Source: Scytonematopsis contorta HA4267-MV1 (GTDB lineage Bacteria; Cyanobacteriota; Cyanobacteriia; Cyanobacteriales; Nostocaceae). Taken from it: a DNA stretch of 64,000 bases. The stretch lies in the NCBI GenBank assembly GCA_019359035.1, contig JAHHIC010000056.1, positions 106,279-170,278 of the forward strand, in the 5' to 3' direction. The notes below the pieces were generated by a model, which made no database searches, was not told the origin of the DNA, and worked only from the letters and a program-made list of their open reading frames with translations. A program made the translations under genes and the position numbers. Shown in pieces: positions 45,701 to 55,396 of the stretch; positions within the stretch are counted from its first letter, which is position 1, and every line of letters starts with the position of its first letter.

Positions 45701-47072
45701 TCCTGAAGATATACCTATTCTCAATAATAGCTGGAAACAGGCTCAAGAAAATGGCTGTAATTATCAAGCCGAAGGTCGTATTCGTCGTTTTGATGGGGTA
45801 TATCGATGGCATTTACATCAAGCAGTCCCTGCAAAAAATGAGTTAGGTCAAATCATTAAATGGTTTGGTACTGCGACAGATATTGAAATTCAAAAACAAT
45901 TGGAACAAGAGCGCGATTATATTTACCAACAAGAGCAAATAGCAAGAACAGAAGCTGAACGAGCAAATCGCATAAAAGACGAGTTTTTAGCAGTTCTTTC
46001 TCACGAACTCCGCACTCCTTTAAATCCTATTTTAGGCTGGTCAAAGCTGTTACGAGCAGGTAAATTAAACCCCACAAAGACGGCTGAAGCGTTAGCTACT
46101 ATTGAGCGAAATGCTAAATTACAGGTTCAACTTATCGAAGACTTATTAGATGTTTCTCGTATTCTTCGAGGAAAATTAGCCCTCACAATAAATTTAGTTG
46201 ATTTAGCGTCTGTTATCACAGCTGCAAGAGATACGGTTAACCTTGCTGCAGAAGCAAAAAAAATTGATATTCAAACTATTATTGAACCAGGTGTGGGTAG
46301 TATTTCCGGAGACGCAGGACGACTGCAACAAGTAATTTGGAATTTGCTCTCTAATGCAGTAAAATTCACACCACCCTCTGGTCAGGTATCCGTTTGCTTG
46401 ACACAGGTTAACAGTAATGCTCAAATTCAAGTTACCGATAACGGAAAGGGAATTAATCCTGAGTTTCTACCTCATGTGTTTGACTATTTTCGACAAGCAG
46501 ACAGTGCTACTACTCGTCAGTTTGGTGGACTTGGGTTAGGGTTAGCTATTGCCCGTCAAATTGTTGAGCTACATGGTGGGACGATTTATGCAGACAGTTC
46601 TGGGGAAGGACAAGGAGCAACATTTACGGTAAAATTACCCGTTTCAACACCAGCATTAGAGACAAGCTTGGATGAGGACACGATAAGTAGTTCCCTCAGC
46701 TTAAAAGGACTTAATATTATAGTTGTAGATGATGAGGTTGATTCGTTAGAATTTGCCGCGTTTGTCCTTGAGGAAGCGGGAGCAACTGTAACTGCCGTGA
46801 ATTCAGCCATAACAGCATTGCAAATTATCCTAAAATCAAAGCCCGATGTTCTTGTCAGCGATATCGCAATGCCAGAGATGGATGGTTATATGCTCATGAA
46901 TGAATTAAAAGTAATATTTGGCCAAACAATTCCTGCTATTGCCTTGAGTGCTTTCGCAGGAGAATACAACCAACAACAATCGCTCATGGCTGGATTTCAG
47001 CAGCACATATCTAAACCTATTAACCCAGAAGAGTTAGTCGAAGCGATTATTTCACTAAATCAGCCAAAATAG
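42783..47072 (+). CDS. Hybrid histidine kinase with two kinase cores and two receivers
   Basis: This 1429-residue soluble signalling protein starts at a GTG. Domain order, from motifs: PAS-like (about 30-160), GAF-like (about 190-345), HisKA 1 (VSHEFRTPL, His about 369), HATPase 1 (to about 590), receiver 1 (DIVLTDVMMPQ, Asp about 704), PAS (about 805-915), PAS with PAC (about 925-1040), HisKA 2 (LSHELRTPL, about 1075), HATPase 2, receiver 2 (DVLVSDIAMPEMDG, about 1360). It is probably cytosolic, as no membrane helices are seen. It is followed within 9 bp by the K+ channel gene, which suggests co-transcription. The signal is unknown. Confidence 0.93.
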   Translation: MAENGKVTDAEFHFADGGQMGALMRSHDWSQTLFGSVSGWAQSLKTTTSILLNSRYPMFLWWGKDYAKLYNDAYIPVLGANKHPQFLGQSARDCWAEIWDVIGPLAESVLTTGQPTWSEDLLLLMNRYGYREETYFTFSYSPVRDESGGVGGVFCACSETTDSIIGERRLGTLRELATNTAIAKTVQDAYQIAIETLAKNPKDIPFTLLYQVDTDGKQANLVRTTGINPGTSASPIQVDLTVDLAVDFAKEFDQWHLAKVNQTRQCEKLENLETRFPLLPAGYWNESPHTALVMPLAQSGKQQLAGLLVIGVSPQRKLDEKYQGFFDLVAANVATAIANADAYEAERKRTEALIELDRAKTIFFSNVSHEFRTPLTLMLSPLEDVLANANGQLPPQQRETLEIVHRNGLRLLKLVNTLLDFSRIEAGRFEAVYEPIDLASFTVELASVFRSAIERAGLELIVECPPLPEPVYVDRDMWEKILFNLLSNAFKFTLDGAITVRLEAVEHQVKLTVQDTGVGIPTVELPRLFDRFHRVSGTRARTHEGSGIGLALVQELVKLHGGSIDAASVLEQGTTFTVTLPLGQAHLPPERIQSDRTLQSTIKSTMQSTAMGAAPFVEEALRWTVSGENGEWEIENQESLTTAIYESPISSRLFAKILLAEDNADMREYVKRLLSRQYEVEAVADGVAALAAIERLRPDIVLTDVMMPQLDGIELLQALRANPQTQDLPIILLSARAGEEARVEGLEKGADDYLVKPFSARELLARVEGTLKLARLRQESSQRQQVLLAASEAAKQETEAAYQELNQVLENMTDAFVLIDQEWRIVYQNAEGEKINNKPRSEILGKTLWEEWSASVGSNIEYQYRRAVAEQIPVHFEHHYYLPPNYDVWLEIHAYPSAQGLGIFYRNITDRKQAEIALQKSEERYRYLAETIPQLVWTANAEGFLLDLNQRWSNFTGLTLAQAQAGGWEAIVHPEDIPILNNSWKQAQENGCNYQAEGRIRRFDGVYRWHLHQAVPAKNELGQIIKWFGTATDIEIQKQLEQERDYIYQQEQIARTEAERANRIKDEFLAVLSHELRTPLNPILGWSKLLRAGKLNPTKTAEALATIERNAKLQVQLIEDLLDVSRILRGKLALTINLVDLASVITAARDTVNLAAEAKKIDIQTIIEPGVGSISGDAGRLQQVIWNLLSNAVKFTPPSGQVSVCLTQVNSNAQIQVTDNGKGINPEFLPHVFDYFRQADSATTRQFGGLGLGLAIARQIVELHGGTIYADSSGEGQGATFTVKLPVSTPALETSLDEDTISSSLSLKGLNIIVVDDEVDSLEFAAFVLEEAGATVTAVNSAITALQIILKSKPDVLVSDIAMPEMDGYMLMNELKVIFGQTIPAIALSAFAGEYNQQQSLMAGFQQHISKPINPEELVEAIISLNQPK

Positions 47073-47080
47073 GAAAAATT

Positions 47081-48142
47081 GTGTACCCTACGTTAGAACA
47101 AAAATATTATCGCATCCAAAAAGAACTAATGGCTGGGGTCGCTGCTCTTGGGGGTGTGATGATTACTGGTACTTTGTGGTATCGATTTGTGGAGGGGTGG
47201 AGCTGGGAAAAAGCAATTTACATGACAGTTATTACTTTGTCTACTGTGGGATACGCGGAGGTACATCCATTAAACAGTCGAGGACGGATATTTACCATCG
47301 GTTTGATTTTGATGGGGATAATCACTATCGGTTACATGGTCAACCGAATTACAGAGGCTGTGATTGAAGGTTATTTTCAAGAAGGTATTCGACTACGACA
47401 AATGAGACGTTTGATGGAATCTCTATATGGGCATTATATTATTTGTGGATTTAGTCATACAGGAAGGCAAATTGCGAAAGAGTTCGCAGCAGAAGATGTG
47501 CCTTTTGTAATTATTGATTTTGATTTAGAATCAGCGCAAAAAGCTCAATCTTTAGGATATATTGCATACCAAGGCGATGCAACCCTTGATGAAACACTGT
47601 TGCGTGTTGGTATAAATAAAGCTAATTGTATTGTGGCAGCACTTCCCACTGATGCAGAAAATTTGTATATAGTATTATCAGCAAAAACACTTAATCGAAA
47701 AATTCGCGCAATCGCACAAGCGAGTACGGAAGAAGCAATACAAAAATTACAACGTGGTGGAGCAGACGCAGTTATTTCTCCTTATATTACAGGTGGTAAA
47801 CGAATGGCTGCGGCTGCTTTGAGACCACAAGTTTTAGATTTTGTAGATGGTATCCTTACTGGGGCTGACCGTCAACTATATATGGAAGAATTTTTACTTG
47901 ACCCTGTTTACTGTCCATTTGTTGGTCAAACTTTAGGAGAAGCTGGGTTACGAGGACAAACAGGAGCATTAGTGCTGGCAATTCGTCGAGAGTCGGGTGA
48001 ACTGATTGGGGGACCCACAGCAGATACAACATTAATATCAGGAGATTTATTAATAGCAATGGGAACTGCGGAACAATTACGTGATTTAAACCAGCTTTTG
48101 GGGCCTATTTCTAAAAAATTACGGAAGCCGAAGAAGAATTAA
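47081..48142 (+). CDS. Two-helix potassium channel with RCK (TrkA) domains
   Basis: This 353-residue protein has two membrane helices around a pore loop with filter TVGYAEV (ITLSTVGYAEVHPL, about 44-57). A TrkA_N/RCK Rossmann domain follows (HYIICGFSHTGRQIAKEF, about 112-229), and then a TrkA_C domain (about 255-345: GQTLGEAGLRGQTGALVLAIRR). The filter TVGYAE differs from the K+ consensus TVGYGD by Ala for Gly and Glu for Asp, which may alter selectivity or gating. The GTG start has agga upstream. It directly follows the hybrid kinase, probably as one operon. Confidence 0.88.
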   Translation: MYPTLEQKYYRIQKELMAGVAALGGVMITGTLWYRFVEGWSWEKAIYMTVITLSTVGYAEVHPLNSRGRIFTIGLILMGIITIGYMVNRITEAVIEGYFQEGIRLRQMRRLMESLYGHYIICGFSHTGRQIAKEFAAEDVPFVIIDFDLESAQKAQSLGYIAYQGDATLDETLLRVGINKANCIVAALPTDAENLYIVLSAKTLNRKIRAIAQASTEEAIQKLQRGGADAVISPYITGGKRMAAAALRPQVLDFVDGILTGADRQLYMEEFLLDPVYCPFVGQTLGEAGLRGQTGALVLAIRRESGELIGGPTADTTLISGDLLIAMGTAEQLRDLNQLLGPISKKLRKPKKN

Positions 48143-48343
48143 ATAGAAAAAATACTTATAGCCGTTTTTCCTATTATATGATATAGCTTCTACGTAATTT
48201 AATTTTTAAGCAATTAAAAAATGTAATTTATATTTCTTGACACCTGTGTGAGTACTGATTATGATGCACTGATGTTCCGGATAAAGCGAATATAATCGGA
48301 AAGATTGTATCAGCCTATCTAACTCACACTCGGCAAAACACAA

Positions 48344-49414
48344 ATGAAATCAAACTGGCTCTTCCTTGGCCTTACAGGTATCGTGCTTCTAAATTCTCCT
48401 GCTAATGCAGCGACGAAAGCAGAATCCTTACAGGTCAAAGAATCTTATACGAATGCAAACCAAAACCAACTCAACCAAATTGGTAACAGTAATTCTTTAC
48501 CTCAACTTCAACCATTACCGGATATTAAATTCACCCCACCACAACCAGAAATAGTTCCCGCAAATGCTTACCCTAGCGATGGTTCAGACTTCGCTGGGGT
48601 TATTCATTTAGGGAAAGAAATGTCGGGACTGAACTCGCAAATTAAAGCTTTAATGAATCGCTACAGTTATCTTTCACCTGGAATGTTTTTCTTGGATTTA
48701 CAAACAGGTGATTATTTGAATATTAATGGCGATAAAGTGTTTTCTGCAGCCAGCACAATTAAATTTCCGATTATGATAGCCCTGTTTCAAGAAGTAGAAG
48801 CTGGAAGGGTTAGTCTAAATGAAACTTTGGTAATGCGACGGGACTTGGTAGCAGGTGGTTCCGGTAATATGCAAAACAAGCGCGTGGGAAGCAAGTTCAG
48901 TCTTTTGGAAACTGCTACCCAAATGATGACTATGAGCGATAATACTGCCACCAATATGGTTATTGACCGTTTAGGCGGATTTGCAGTATTAAATCAACGC
49001 TTTCATAGCTGGGGATTAAAGAATACGGAGCTTCACCATCTTTTAGCAGATGAGTATGGCAAAAATATTACCAGTGCTAAAGATTTGGTTCAGCTATCGG
49101 CACTGGTTGCTAATAATAAATTAATTAATGATGCTAGCAGTGCCAAAGTTTTAGAAATAATGCGTCATTGCCATAACACCAGTATGCTTCCCTCTGGTTT
49201 GGGTGCGGGTGCAATTATTGCTCACAAAACTGGAACACTTCGGTTTGTTTTGGGAGATGCTGGAATTATTCAGACTCCAAGCGGTAAACGTTATTTGGCT
49301 GGGATTATGGTGAAAAGACCAAACCATGATGACCGCGCAACTGATTTTATTCGTCAGGTTTCCCGCTCTGTTTATAACTATTTTGAGCATCCGCAGTTAA
49401 CGAAACTTCCTTGA
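48344..49414 (+). CDS. Secreted class A beta-lactamase-like serine hydrolase
   Basis: This 356-residue protein has a signal peptide (WLFLGLTGIVLLNSPANA). A linker with NQNQLNQIGNSNSLPQ repeats follows, and then a penicillin-binding-type domain. Active-site motifs are present: STIK (SxxK, Ser about 137), SDN in MTMSDNTATN (about 198) and HKTGT (about 294). Cyanobacterial members of this group are mostly peptidases or D,D-carboxypeptidase-like enzymes, not resistance genes; function is not settled. The ATG at 48344 is preceded by a 200-bp AT-rich leader. Confidence 0.87.
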   Translation: MKSNWLFLGLTGIVLLNSPANAATKAESLQVKESYTNANQNQLNQIGNSNSLPQLQPLPDIKFTPPQPEIVPANAYPSDGSDFAGVIHLGKEMSGLNSQIKALMNRYSYLSPGMFFLDLQTGDYLNINGDKVFSAASTIKFPIMIALFQEVEAGRVSLNETLVMRRDLVAGGSGNMQNKRVGSKFSLLETATQMMTMSDNTATNMVIDRLGGFAVLNQRFHSWGLKNTELHHLLADEYGKNITSAKDLVQLSALVANNKLINDASSAKVLEIMRHCHNTSMLPSGLGAGAIIAHKTGTLRFVLGDAGIIQTPSGKRYLAGIMVKRPNHDDRATDFIRQVSRSVYNYFEHPQLTKLP

Positions 49415-49987
49415 TTCTTGAAGAACCCCGCACCCAACTCCCAAAGAACCACGCACCCAGCCCCTTCCCCGCACGCGGGGCTACCGTGTACACACATCTA
49501 AAAAAATCCCGAATTTATCGTTTATCAAAGCTCCCTCACCCTAGAAGGGTGGGGGAGATTTGTGTATACACGGTAGCCCCGTTGACGGGGAGAGGTTTGG
49601 AGAGGGGTTCTATATTTAAGCCGTTCGCAGTATAATTTTTGGCAATTTCTTGAGATAAACTTTTCTTACACCTAACTTAGGTTTTCATTAACTTAAATTT
49701 TACTATTTTATCTCCGGATTCAGCATTATTGATTAGGAAAAAGTAAACATAAGAAACTTGGAGAATAATGTATACATAAATACCTGAATATCATTTTTTT
49801 CAAGTTGAAGCTGGCTGGTTAGTTATTTTTTCTGCAATGCATTAGAAACAGTAAACTTCTATTTCGCATCTAATTCTGTCTACTAAATTTTATTTTTCGT
49901 TATTACAGCACCATATATTACTTTGACTGTACGTAGATTTGGTTAGAGATAGTAGAGATTATAAACATAACCTAAAAAATTGAAAAA
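49415..49987. other. 573-bp gap with an inverted-repeat element
   Basis: Between the serine hydrolase and a small coiled-coil gene there is an inverted-repeat element (49477-49580). The rest is AT-rich and holds no recognisable gene. Confidence 0.5.
49477..49580. mobile_element. MITE-like element, gggctaccgtgtacacac ends
   Basis: The left end ggggctaccgtgtacacaca (49477-49496) and the right end tgtgtatacacggtagcccc (49561-49580) are near-perfect inverted repeats. A central hairpin ctccctcaccct/agggtgggggag (49531-49556) lies between. The element contains no gene. The same ends occur at 61387-61587 around a larger inner element, and as partial copies at 17820-17905 and 4493-4563. Confidence 0.7.
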
Positions 49988-50341
49988 ATGAAAAACGAAC
50001 ATAGGTATGAAAGAGAAATACTCAAGAGCCAAATAAAAATTTTGGAGAGTAAAAATACAATTTTACAAGAGAAGAATAAACGCTTAGAACAAAAAAATAC
50101 AATTTTGCAGGAAAAAAATAAGGAGAAAAATAGAATACTAATTGGCTATTTAGGAATCAATATTATTCTAATAATAGGGCTTTTAAGTACATCTCTGAAT
50201 TCTTTAGCTCAACAATCCTCGGATAATAAAAAAACTTTAACTGTAGCAAGACCTTCTTTAAAGCCAGTAACACCGACCTCGACAAACTCTTTGTCAAATT
50301 CAGAAATATTGCCATCGCAAGAATTTTTTTCAACTAAATAA
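49988..50341 (+). CDS. Small coiled-coil membrane protein
   Basis: This 117-residue protein starts with a Lys/Glu/Asn heptad coiled coil (to about residue 50), which includes repeated KNTILQEKNK units. One hydrophobic helix (IGYLGINIILIIGLLSTSL) and a Ser/Thr/Pro-rich tail follow. It is probably anchored in a membrane with the coil in the cytosol. The function is not known. The short internal repeats may vary in number. Confidence 0.6.
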   Translation: MKNEHRYEREILKSQIKILESKNTILQEKNKRLEQKNTILQEKNKEKNRILIGYLGINIILIIGLLSTSLNSLAQQSSDNKKTLTVARPSLKPVTPTSTNSLSNSEILPSQEFFSTK

Positions 50342-50385
50342 ACCAGCTAATATCATTTTCCTTTAACTGTGAAGCATATGCAAAA

Positions 50386-50415
50386 TGTAGAGACGCGATT
50401 AATCGCGTCTCTACG
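50386..50415. repeat. 30-bp palindrome, gtagagac family, copy 8
   Basis: It has the core gcgattaatcgc; the last base differs from the stem. Copy 9 follows only 65 bases later. Confidence 0.85.
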
Positions 50416-50480
50416 TAGTTGTTTTGTATCATATTTCCTGTAAACGGTAGAATCCTTTTATATTTGGGCTATACGCAAAA

Positions 50481-50510
50481 TGTAGAGACGTGATTAATCG
50501 CGTCTCTACG
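50481..50510. repeat. 30-bp palindrome, gtagagac family, copy 9
   Basis: The left core is gtgatt and the right aatcgc, so one base pair is a G-T type mismatch. It is a hybrid of the core types in copies 4 and 2. It lies in the leader of the cyclase gene. Confidence 0.85.
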
Positions 50511-50580
50511 TAGTCTTTTTGTAATTTTTCCAAAAATATTGGGAATCATATAGCTGTAAATTGAAAAATCGGCTGGCTTT

Positions 50581-52800
50581 ATGTGGGCAAAACTGAAAAA
50601 ACAACTTTGGCAATGGCGTGGTATTATATTTACCGTTCCCAGCACTACAACAATCTTAATTGGTTTGCGTTGTCTAGGGTTATTACAACCACTAGAATTA
50701 GCAGCCCTTGACCAATTTTTTGTTTTGCGTCCAACAGAACCAGTAGATGAGCGAATAGTAATCGTTGAGGTCAATGAAAAAGATGTCCAAAAACTTAACT
50801 GGCCGATATCAGACGCAAAACTTGCTAAACTGCTATCAATTATAAAAGAACATCAACCACGAGTGATTGGGCTGGATATTTACCGCGATTTACCTGTAGA
50901 ACCGGGTCATAGTGATTTAATCAAAATTTTTGAATCAACCCCCAATTTAATTGGGATAAAAAAAGTAGTCAGTGAAACCTCTGGTTTTGGTGTCAATCCT
51001 CCTCCAACGCTGGCTGATTTGGGACAAGTCGCTGCAAATGATTTTATTATTGACTCAGATGGAAGAGTTCGTCGTAATTTACTGTCTTTAAAAGACAACA
51101 AAGGGGAACTGGTTTTGAGTTTAGGAACCGATTTGGCTTTAACCTATTTAGAAGAACTCGGTATTACTCTAGAAATGCTCGACCCAAATACAAATAAAAT
51201 GAAATTGGGCAAAGCTATATTTCATGCCTTTCAAGCCAATGATGGGGGATATGTAGGAGCTATGACTGGTGGTTACCAAATCCTTTCTAATTTTCCGAAT
51301 CATCGCTCTCAATATCGAACAATTTCTATTAGTAATGTTTTGGAAGGGCAAATACCAGAAAATTTGTTACGCAACCGTATTGTTTTAATTGGTATCACAG
51401 CGGAGAGCAATCCTGATTATTTTTATACTTCTTTTAGTAATCAATTATTTGCACAAAAAGTCACTAAATTTAGTGGTGTCTCGATTCATGCATATATTGC
51501 CAGTCAAGTTATAAGCTCAGCTTTCGGAGAGCGTCCATTAATTAAAGTTTGGTCAGACCCGTGGGAATGGGTATGGATTTTCGCTTGGTCTGTCGTAGGG
51601 GCTACGTTAGCTTGGACAAGACGGTATAGAAAAGAAAACCGTATGATACCCTTTACTGCAATGAGTACTGTACTATTAGGGGCTGTATTAATTGGTGGTA
51701 GTTATTTAGCTTTATTATTAGGATGGTGGATTCCTGTTGTCCCTGGATGTCTCGCTCTTTTTGGTTCTACAGCTGTAATAACTGTTTATGTAGCTCATAG
51801 CACTTCACAAATGCGTCAAACTTTTGGACGCTATTTAACACATGAAGTTGTGGCTAACTTGCTAGAAACACCTGAAGGTTTAAAACTTGGGGGTGAAAAA
51901 CGCATTGTTACTATTTTAATATCAGATTTACGCGGATTTTCTGCTTTATCAGAAGGGGTAGCACCAGACAAAATTGTAGAAATTATTAACCTTTATTTAG
52001 AAAAAATGACTAATGTCGTCAATGATTATAAAGGTACAATTAATGATTTTATGGGTGATGGTATTCTTGTTATGTTTGGTGCTCCTATTGCACGTGATGA
52101 TGACCCCGAACGTGCTGTTGCTTGTGCAGTTGCTATGCAATTGGCTATGGATTATATAAATAGTAAATTGGCTGAAATCAACTTACCATCATTGGTAATG
52201 GGTATTGGTATTCATACTGGAGAGGTATTAGCTGGTAATATCGGTTCACAACAACGCGCAAAATATACGGTGATGGGGAATAATGTTAACCTTGCTTCTC
52301 GTATTGAAAGCTATAGTGTAGGAGGACAAATTTTAGTTTCCGAAGATACCCTAAAATCCATTCATTCCCTCGCTCGTGTTGATGGACAAATGCAGGTGCA
52401 ACCAAAAGGTATTCATAAACCGTTCACTATTTATGAAATTGGTGGTATAAGCGGTAAGTATAATTTATTTTTACCACAGAAAGAAGAAATATTTATTACT
52501 CTCAAACAAGAAATTGCTTTGGAATATAAGCTTTTAGAAGGAAAGTGTTTAGTAGAAGAAGTTTTATTTGGAAGTTTAATAAAAATTTCTGCGACAAGTG
52601 CAGAAATTTATTCCAAGCAAGGAGTTGAGTTGCTCAGTAATTTGCAAATAAATTTTTTAAGCTTAGGTAATGAGACACTCGGATTGCGAAATATTTATGC
52701 TAAAGTTGTGGAAATATATAATGAAGATAAAACTCGCTTTTGTATAAAATTCACTGCTTTACCTCCAGAATTCAAAGTTTTTTTTGATAGTTTATTTTGA
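50581..52800 (+). CDS. CHASE2-domain class III adenylate/guanylate cyclase
   Basis: This 739-residue protein senses outside the cell and makes cyclic nucleotides inside. Helix 1 (about 15-38) is followed by an extracytoplasmic CHASE2 domain (about 40-325: ERIVIVEVNEKDVQKLNWPI, VIGLDIYRDL). Two to three helices come next (about 328-405), then the class III cyclase domain (about 440-610) with metal Asp449 in SDLRGF and Asp493 in MGDGILVMFG. Substrate position Lys484 (KGTIND) and Thr in KYTVMGNN favour ATP, so adenylate cyclase is more likely. A PilZ-like beta-rich tail (about 640-735: FGSLIKISATSAEIYSKQGVELL) is an unusual addition, which I mark as weak. Confidence 0.88.
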   Translation: MWAKLKKQLWQWRGIIFTVPSTTTILIGLRCLGLLQPLELAALDQFFVLRPTEPVDERIVIVEVNEKDVQKLNWPISDAKLAKLLSIIKEHQPRVIGLDIYRDLPVEPGHSDLIKIFESTPNLIGIKKVVSETSGFGVNPPPTLADLGQVAANDFIIDSDGRVRRNLLSLKDNKGELVLSLGTDLALTYLEELGITLEMLDPNTNKMKLGKAIFHAFQANDGGYVGAMTGGYQILSNFPNHRSQYRTISISNVLEGQIPENLLRNRIVLIGITAESNPDYFYTSFSNQLFAQKVTKFSGVSIHAYIASQVISSAFGERPLIKVWSDPWEWVWIFAWSVVGATLAWTRRYRKENRMIPFTAMSTVLLGAVLIGGSYLALLLGWWIPVVPGCLALFGSTAVITVYVAHSTSQMRQTFGRYLTHEVVANLLETPEGLKLGGEKRIVTILISDLRGFSALSEGVAPDKIVEIINLYLEKMTNVVNDYKGTINDFMGDGILVMFGAPIARDDDPERAVACAVAMQLAMDYINSKLAEINLPSLVMGIGIHTGEVLAGNIGSQQRAKYTVMGNNVNLASRIESYSVGGQILVSEDTLKSIHSLARVDGQMQVQPKGIHKPFTIYEIGGISGKYNLFLPQKEEIFITLKQEIALEYKLLEGKCLVEEVLFGSLIKISATSAEIYSKQGVELLSNLQINFLSLGNETLGLRNIYAKVVEIYNEDKTRFCIKFTALPPEFKVFFDSLF

Positions 52801-52868
52801 TGAAGGAAGATAGAAAAAAGACCTAACCCCTTTCCTGCGCTAGGGTTGGGGGACAATAAAAATTCGTA

Positions 52869-55396
52869 TTAATCAGAACGACAATTATCTCGAATAATCC
52901 CAGGAAAATATAAACTACTATCTCGAGCATGAGCAACCAAAGAAGCTTTACCATTCGCATCAAAACTAATTCCCTGCGCTTCCACTAATTCATCTTCATG
53001 GGTATTACTAGTAAAACTCAACGTAGTAACATTTGAACTACTCGGAACCAACTCAACTAAACCAACCAACGCTTCATTTCCTGCAAATAAATCATTTGGA
53101 CTCGATGGTAAACCACCACGTCCAGCAACAACAAAATTATTACCTTTTGATGCCGAACATCCAGCTGTAATTTGTTTACCACTATCGATAACAACTTCTG
53201 GTAGTGCAAATAACCCCGCACTAGGAGTCATAACAAGAGTGTTGATATTTACTATTCCATTAAAAGAAGCACCTAAGCCTGAAGTTGCAGTAATATCACT
53301 TTCCGATGTCAGTTGTTCGTTAAATGTAGTACCCAAAATACCTTCAGCATTAATTGTCACTGTACCACCAGAATTTGCTTCGGCATTAGCAGTAATATCG
53401 CTGTTTTCTAAAGCAACTAAAGTCTCAGTATTAATACTAATATTTCCACCTATGGCTGTACCTGTAGCGTTGGTACTGATATTACTGGCACGACTTAATC
53501 GTAAATCTTGACCGTTTATCATTATATTGCCGTCCGCACCAAATTTAGTTTCTGCTCGCAGGCTGCTAAAATTATTCAAAGTGATAGAGTTCGCAGTAAT
53601 TTCTAAATTACCTGCTCCCCCATTTCCTAAACTGCTAACATTAAGAACCGCACCATCTTCAAGCTTCAAGTTTCCGGTACTCACTCGTAAGTTCCCTCCT
53701 CTACCGACAGCACTTGCGGTTGTATTAGCATATATTCCACTTGCGGAACCAATACCGACGAAAGTATTTTCGCCAACTATGGGTACTAGTTGCTGGATAA
53801 TTGTGGAGTCACTACCACTTAAAGTGATACGGTCGCGAGCATTGATAGTAATATTACCTGCGTCAAGATTGGAACTAGTACTATTGATTTGTCCTCCAGA
53901 AAATGCTTCCAAGCTATTGGTATTAACTGTTATATTCCCACCTTCTCCCATTCCTGCGACTCTGGAAACTAAAAAAGCGCCATTTCCTAGGGACAATGAC
54001 CCTGTAGTAATACTGATATTACCACCGCTACCATTTCCTGTTGGTTCTACACTACTAGCAATTACTGTCGGGAATCCATTTTTTCTCAAACCACCAAGTT
54101 CTAATTTGTCACGAGCATTAATATTTATAGTCCCAACATTTCCCTTTCCTAGGGTGCTAACTTCTGCTATTGAGCCATTTCTCATCTGAAGTGAGTTTGT
54201 GATGATATTTATACTACCGCTGTTACCTATTCCCAAAGTACGGACACCACTTAATATACCCGTATCTAAATCAGTATTTTGACCGTCAATTAAAATATCA
54301 CTAGCATTAATATTTACATTACCCGCATTTCCTCTTGCTTGTCTCTCGATTTGAGTAGTTAATAAGCTACCATAAAGCAAAAACAGAGACTTTGTTTTAA
54401 TATTAATGTCGCCAGCATTACCAAGAGCCTCGATATTTACTCTATTACCAATAGCAGAATCCTCCATACGGATGGTATTATTTACATTAATATCAATACT
54501 TCCCGATTTTGATTCAAGAGAGCCTATACCACTAACTCCCGCTCTTAAAATAGTTAACCCGTTTCGTTCTGTCTGTCCAGTTATACCCGTCATTGTGAGG
54601 TTTTCGGCAGTAACAGCAATACTACCACCACGAGGAGCAGCAACATTCACAATAGCGCCTTCAGTTAAAACAATATTTTTTCTTGGTAATTCTGCTGGTA
54701 TATTTAACCGCAAATTATTACCCTCTACATTCAATCCAACTCTTCCCTCTTTTACACTAGCCAGTTCAATTCGTCCCCCTGCTGCTTGTAAGACTCCCCC
54801 TTCTAAAGTGATATCACCTCCTACAAACAATAAACTTCTTAGAGGTTGTACACTAATAGCTGAGCGGTTGATGATAGAAGCAGGAGAAGCTTGATTAAAA
54901 AACAATGCATTTGGATTTATATTCAACAACTGATTCGATGATTCATCGCTGTAACTAGCTGTAAAAACTCCAGCCGATGCAAAGCCAATTCCATTTGCAG
55001 TTGTCGCAACAAATGAACCATTGATATCCAAAGTTGCATTAGAACCAAAAATAATTCCCGAAGGATTCATCAAAAATAAATTAGCGTTTCCAGAAGTTTG
55101 AATTAATCCATTAATATGAGAAACATTCCCCCCTGTAACCCGTGTAAAAATATTTTGAATGTCAGCAGTATCGTTAAAAATAGCTGCTCCTCCCCTAGGT
55201 ACAGAGAATTCCTGGAAACTGTGAAATAAGTTACTGTCCCTAACCGTACCTCCTTCAATTCTGCAAACGCTGCATCCGGGTGATATGCGGGAGTTTACTG
55301 GTAGAGTGTTGTCGGGAACAATTTGGGCAATGATGGGTTGGTTAAAAACTGAGATGCTAAAAATAATACCCCTAATGAAGCAAAATAACAAAACAT
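52869..55396 (-). pseudogene. Two-partner-secretion exoprotein (TpsA, FHA N-terminal domain) with a 1-base frameshift
   Basis: This exoprotein of about 840 residues begins with a TPS secretion domain (PDNTLPVNSRISPGCSVCRI, SFQEFSVPRGGAAIFND, LFLMNPSGIIFGSNATLD). A right-handed beta-helix of haemagglutinin repeats (GNISITTGSL, GNITINARD) follows and a short end. The open frame itself has only a TTG start (55391). The natural ATG at 55396 starts a good signal peptide (MFCYFASLGVLFLASQF) in another frame. The two frames meet at a run of five A on the plus strand (55344-55348; five T on the coding strand). One more base would give LASQFFNQPIIAQ-IVPDN. So it is broken, phase-variable or mis-sequenced. 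The partner TpsB at 63308 is truncated. Confidence 0.8.

Noticed and set aside
48344..49414. Beta-lactamase resistance gene
   Set aside because: The motifs fit the fold, but this housekeeping group is common in cyanobacteria and no resistance context is seen.
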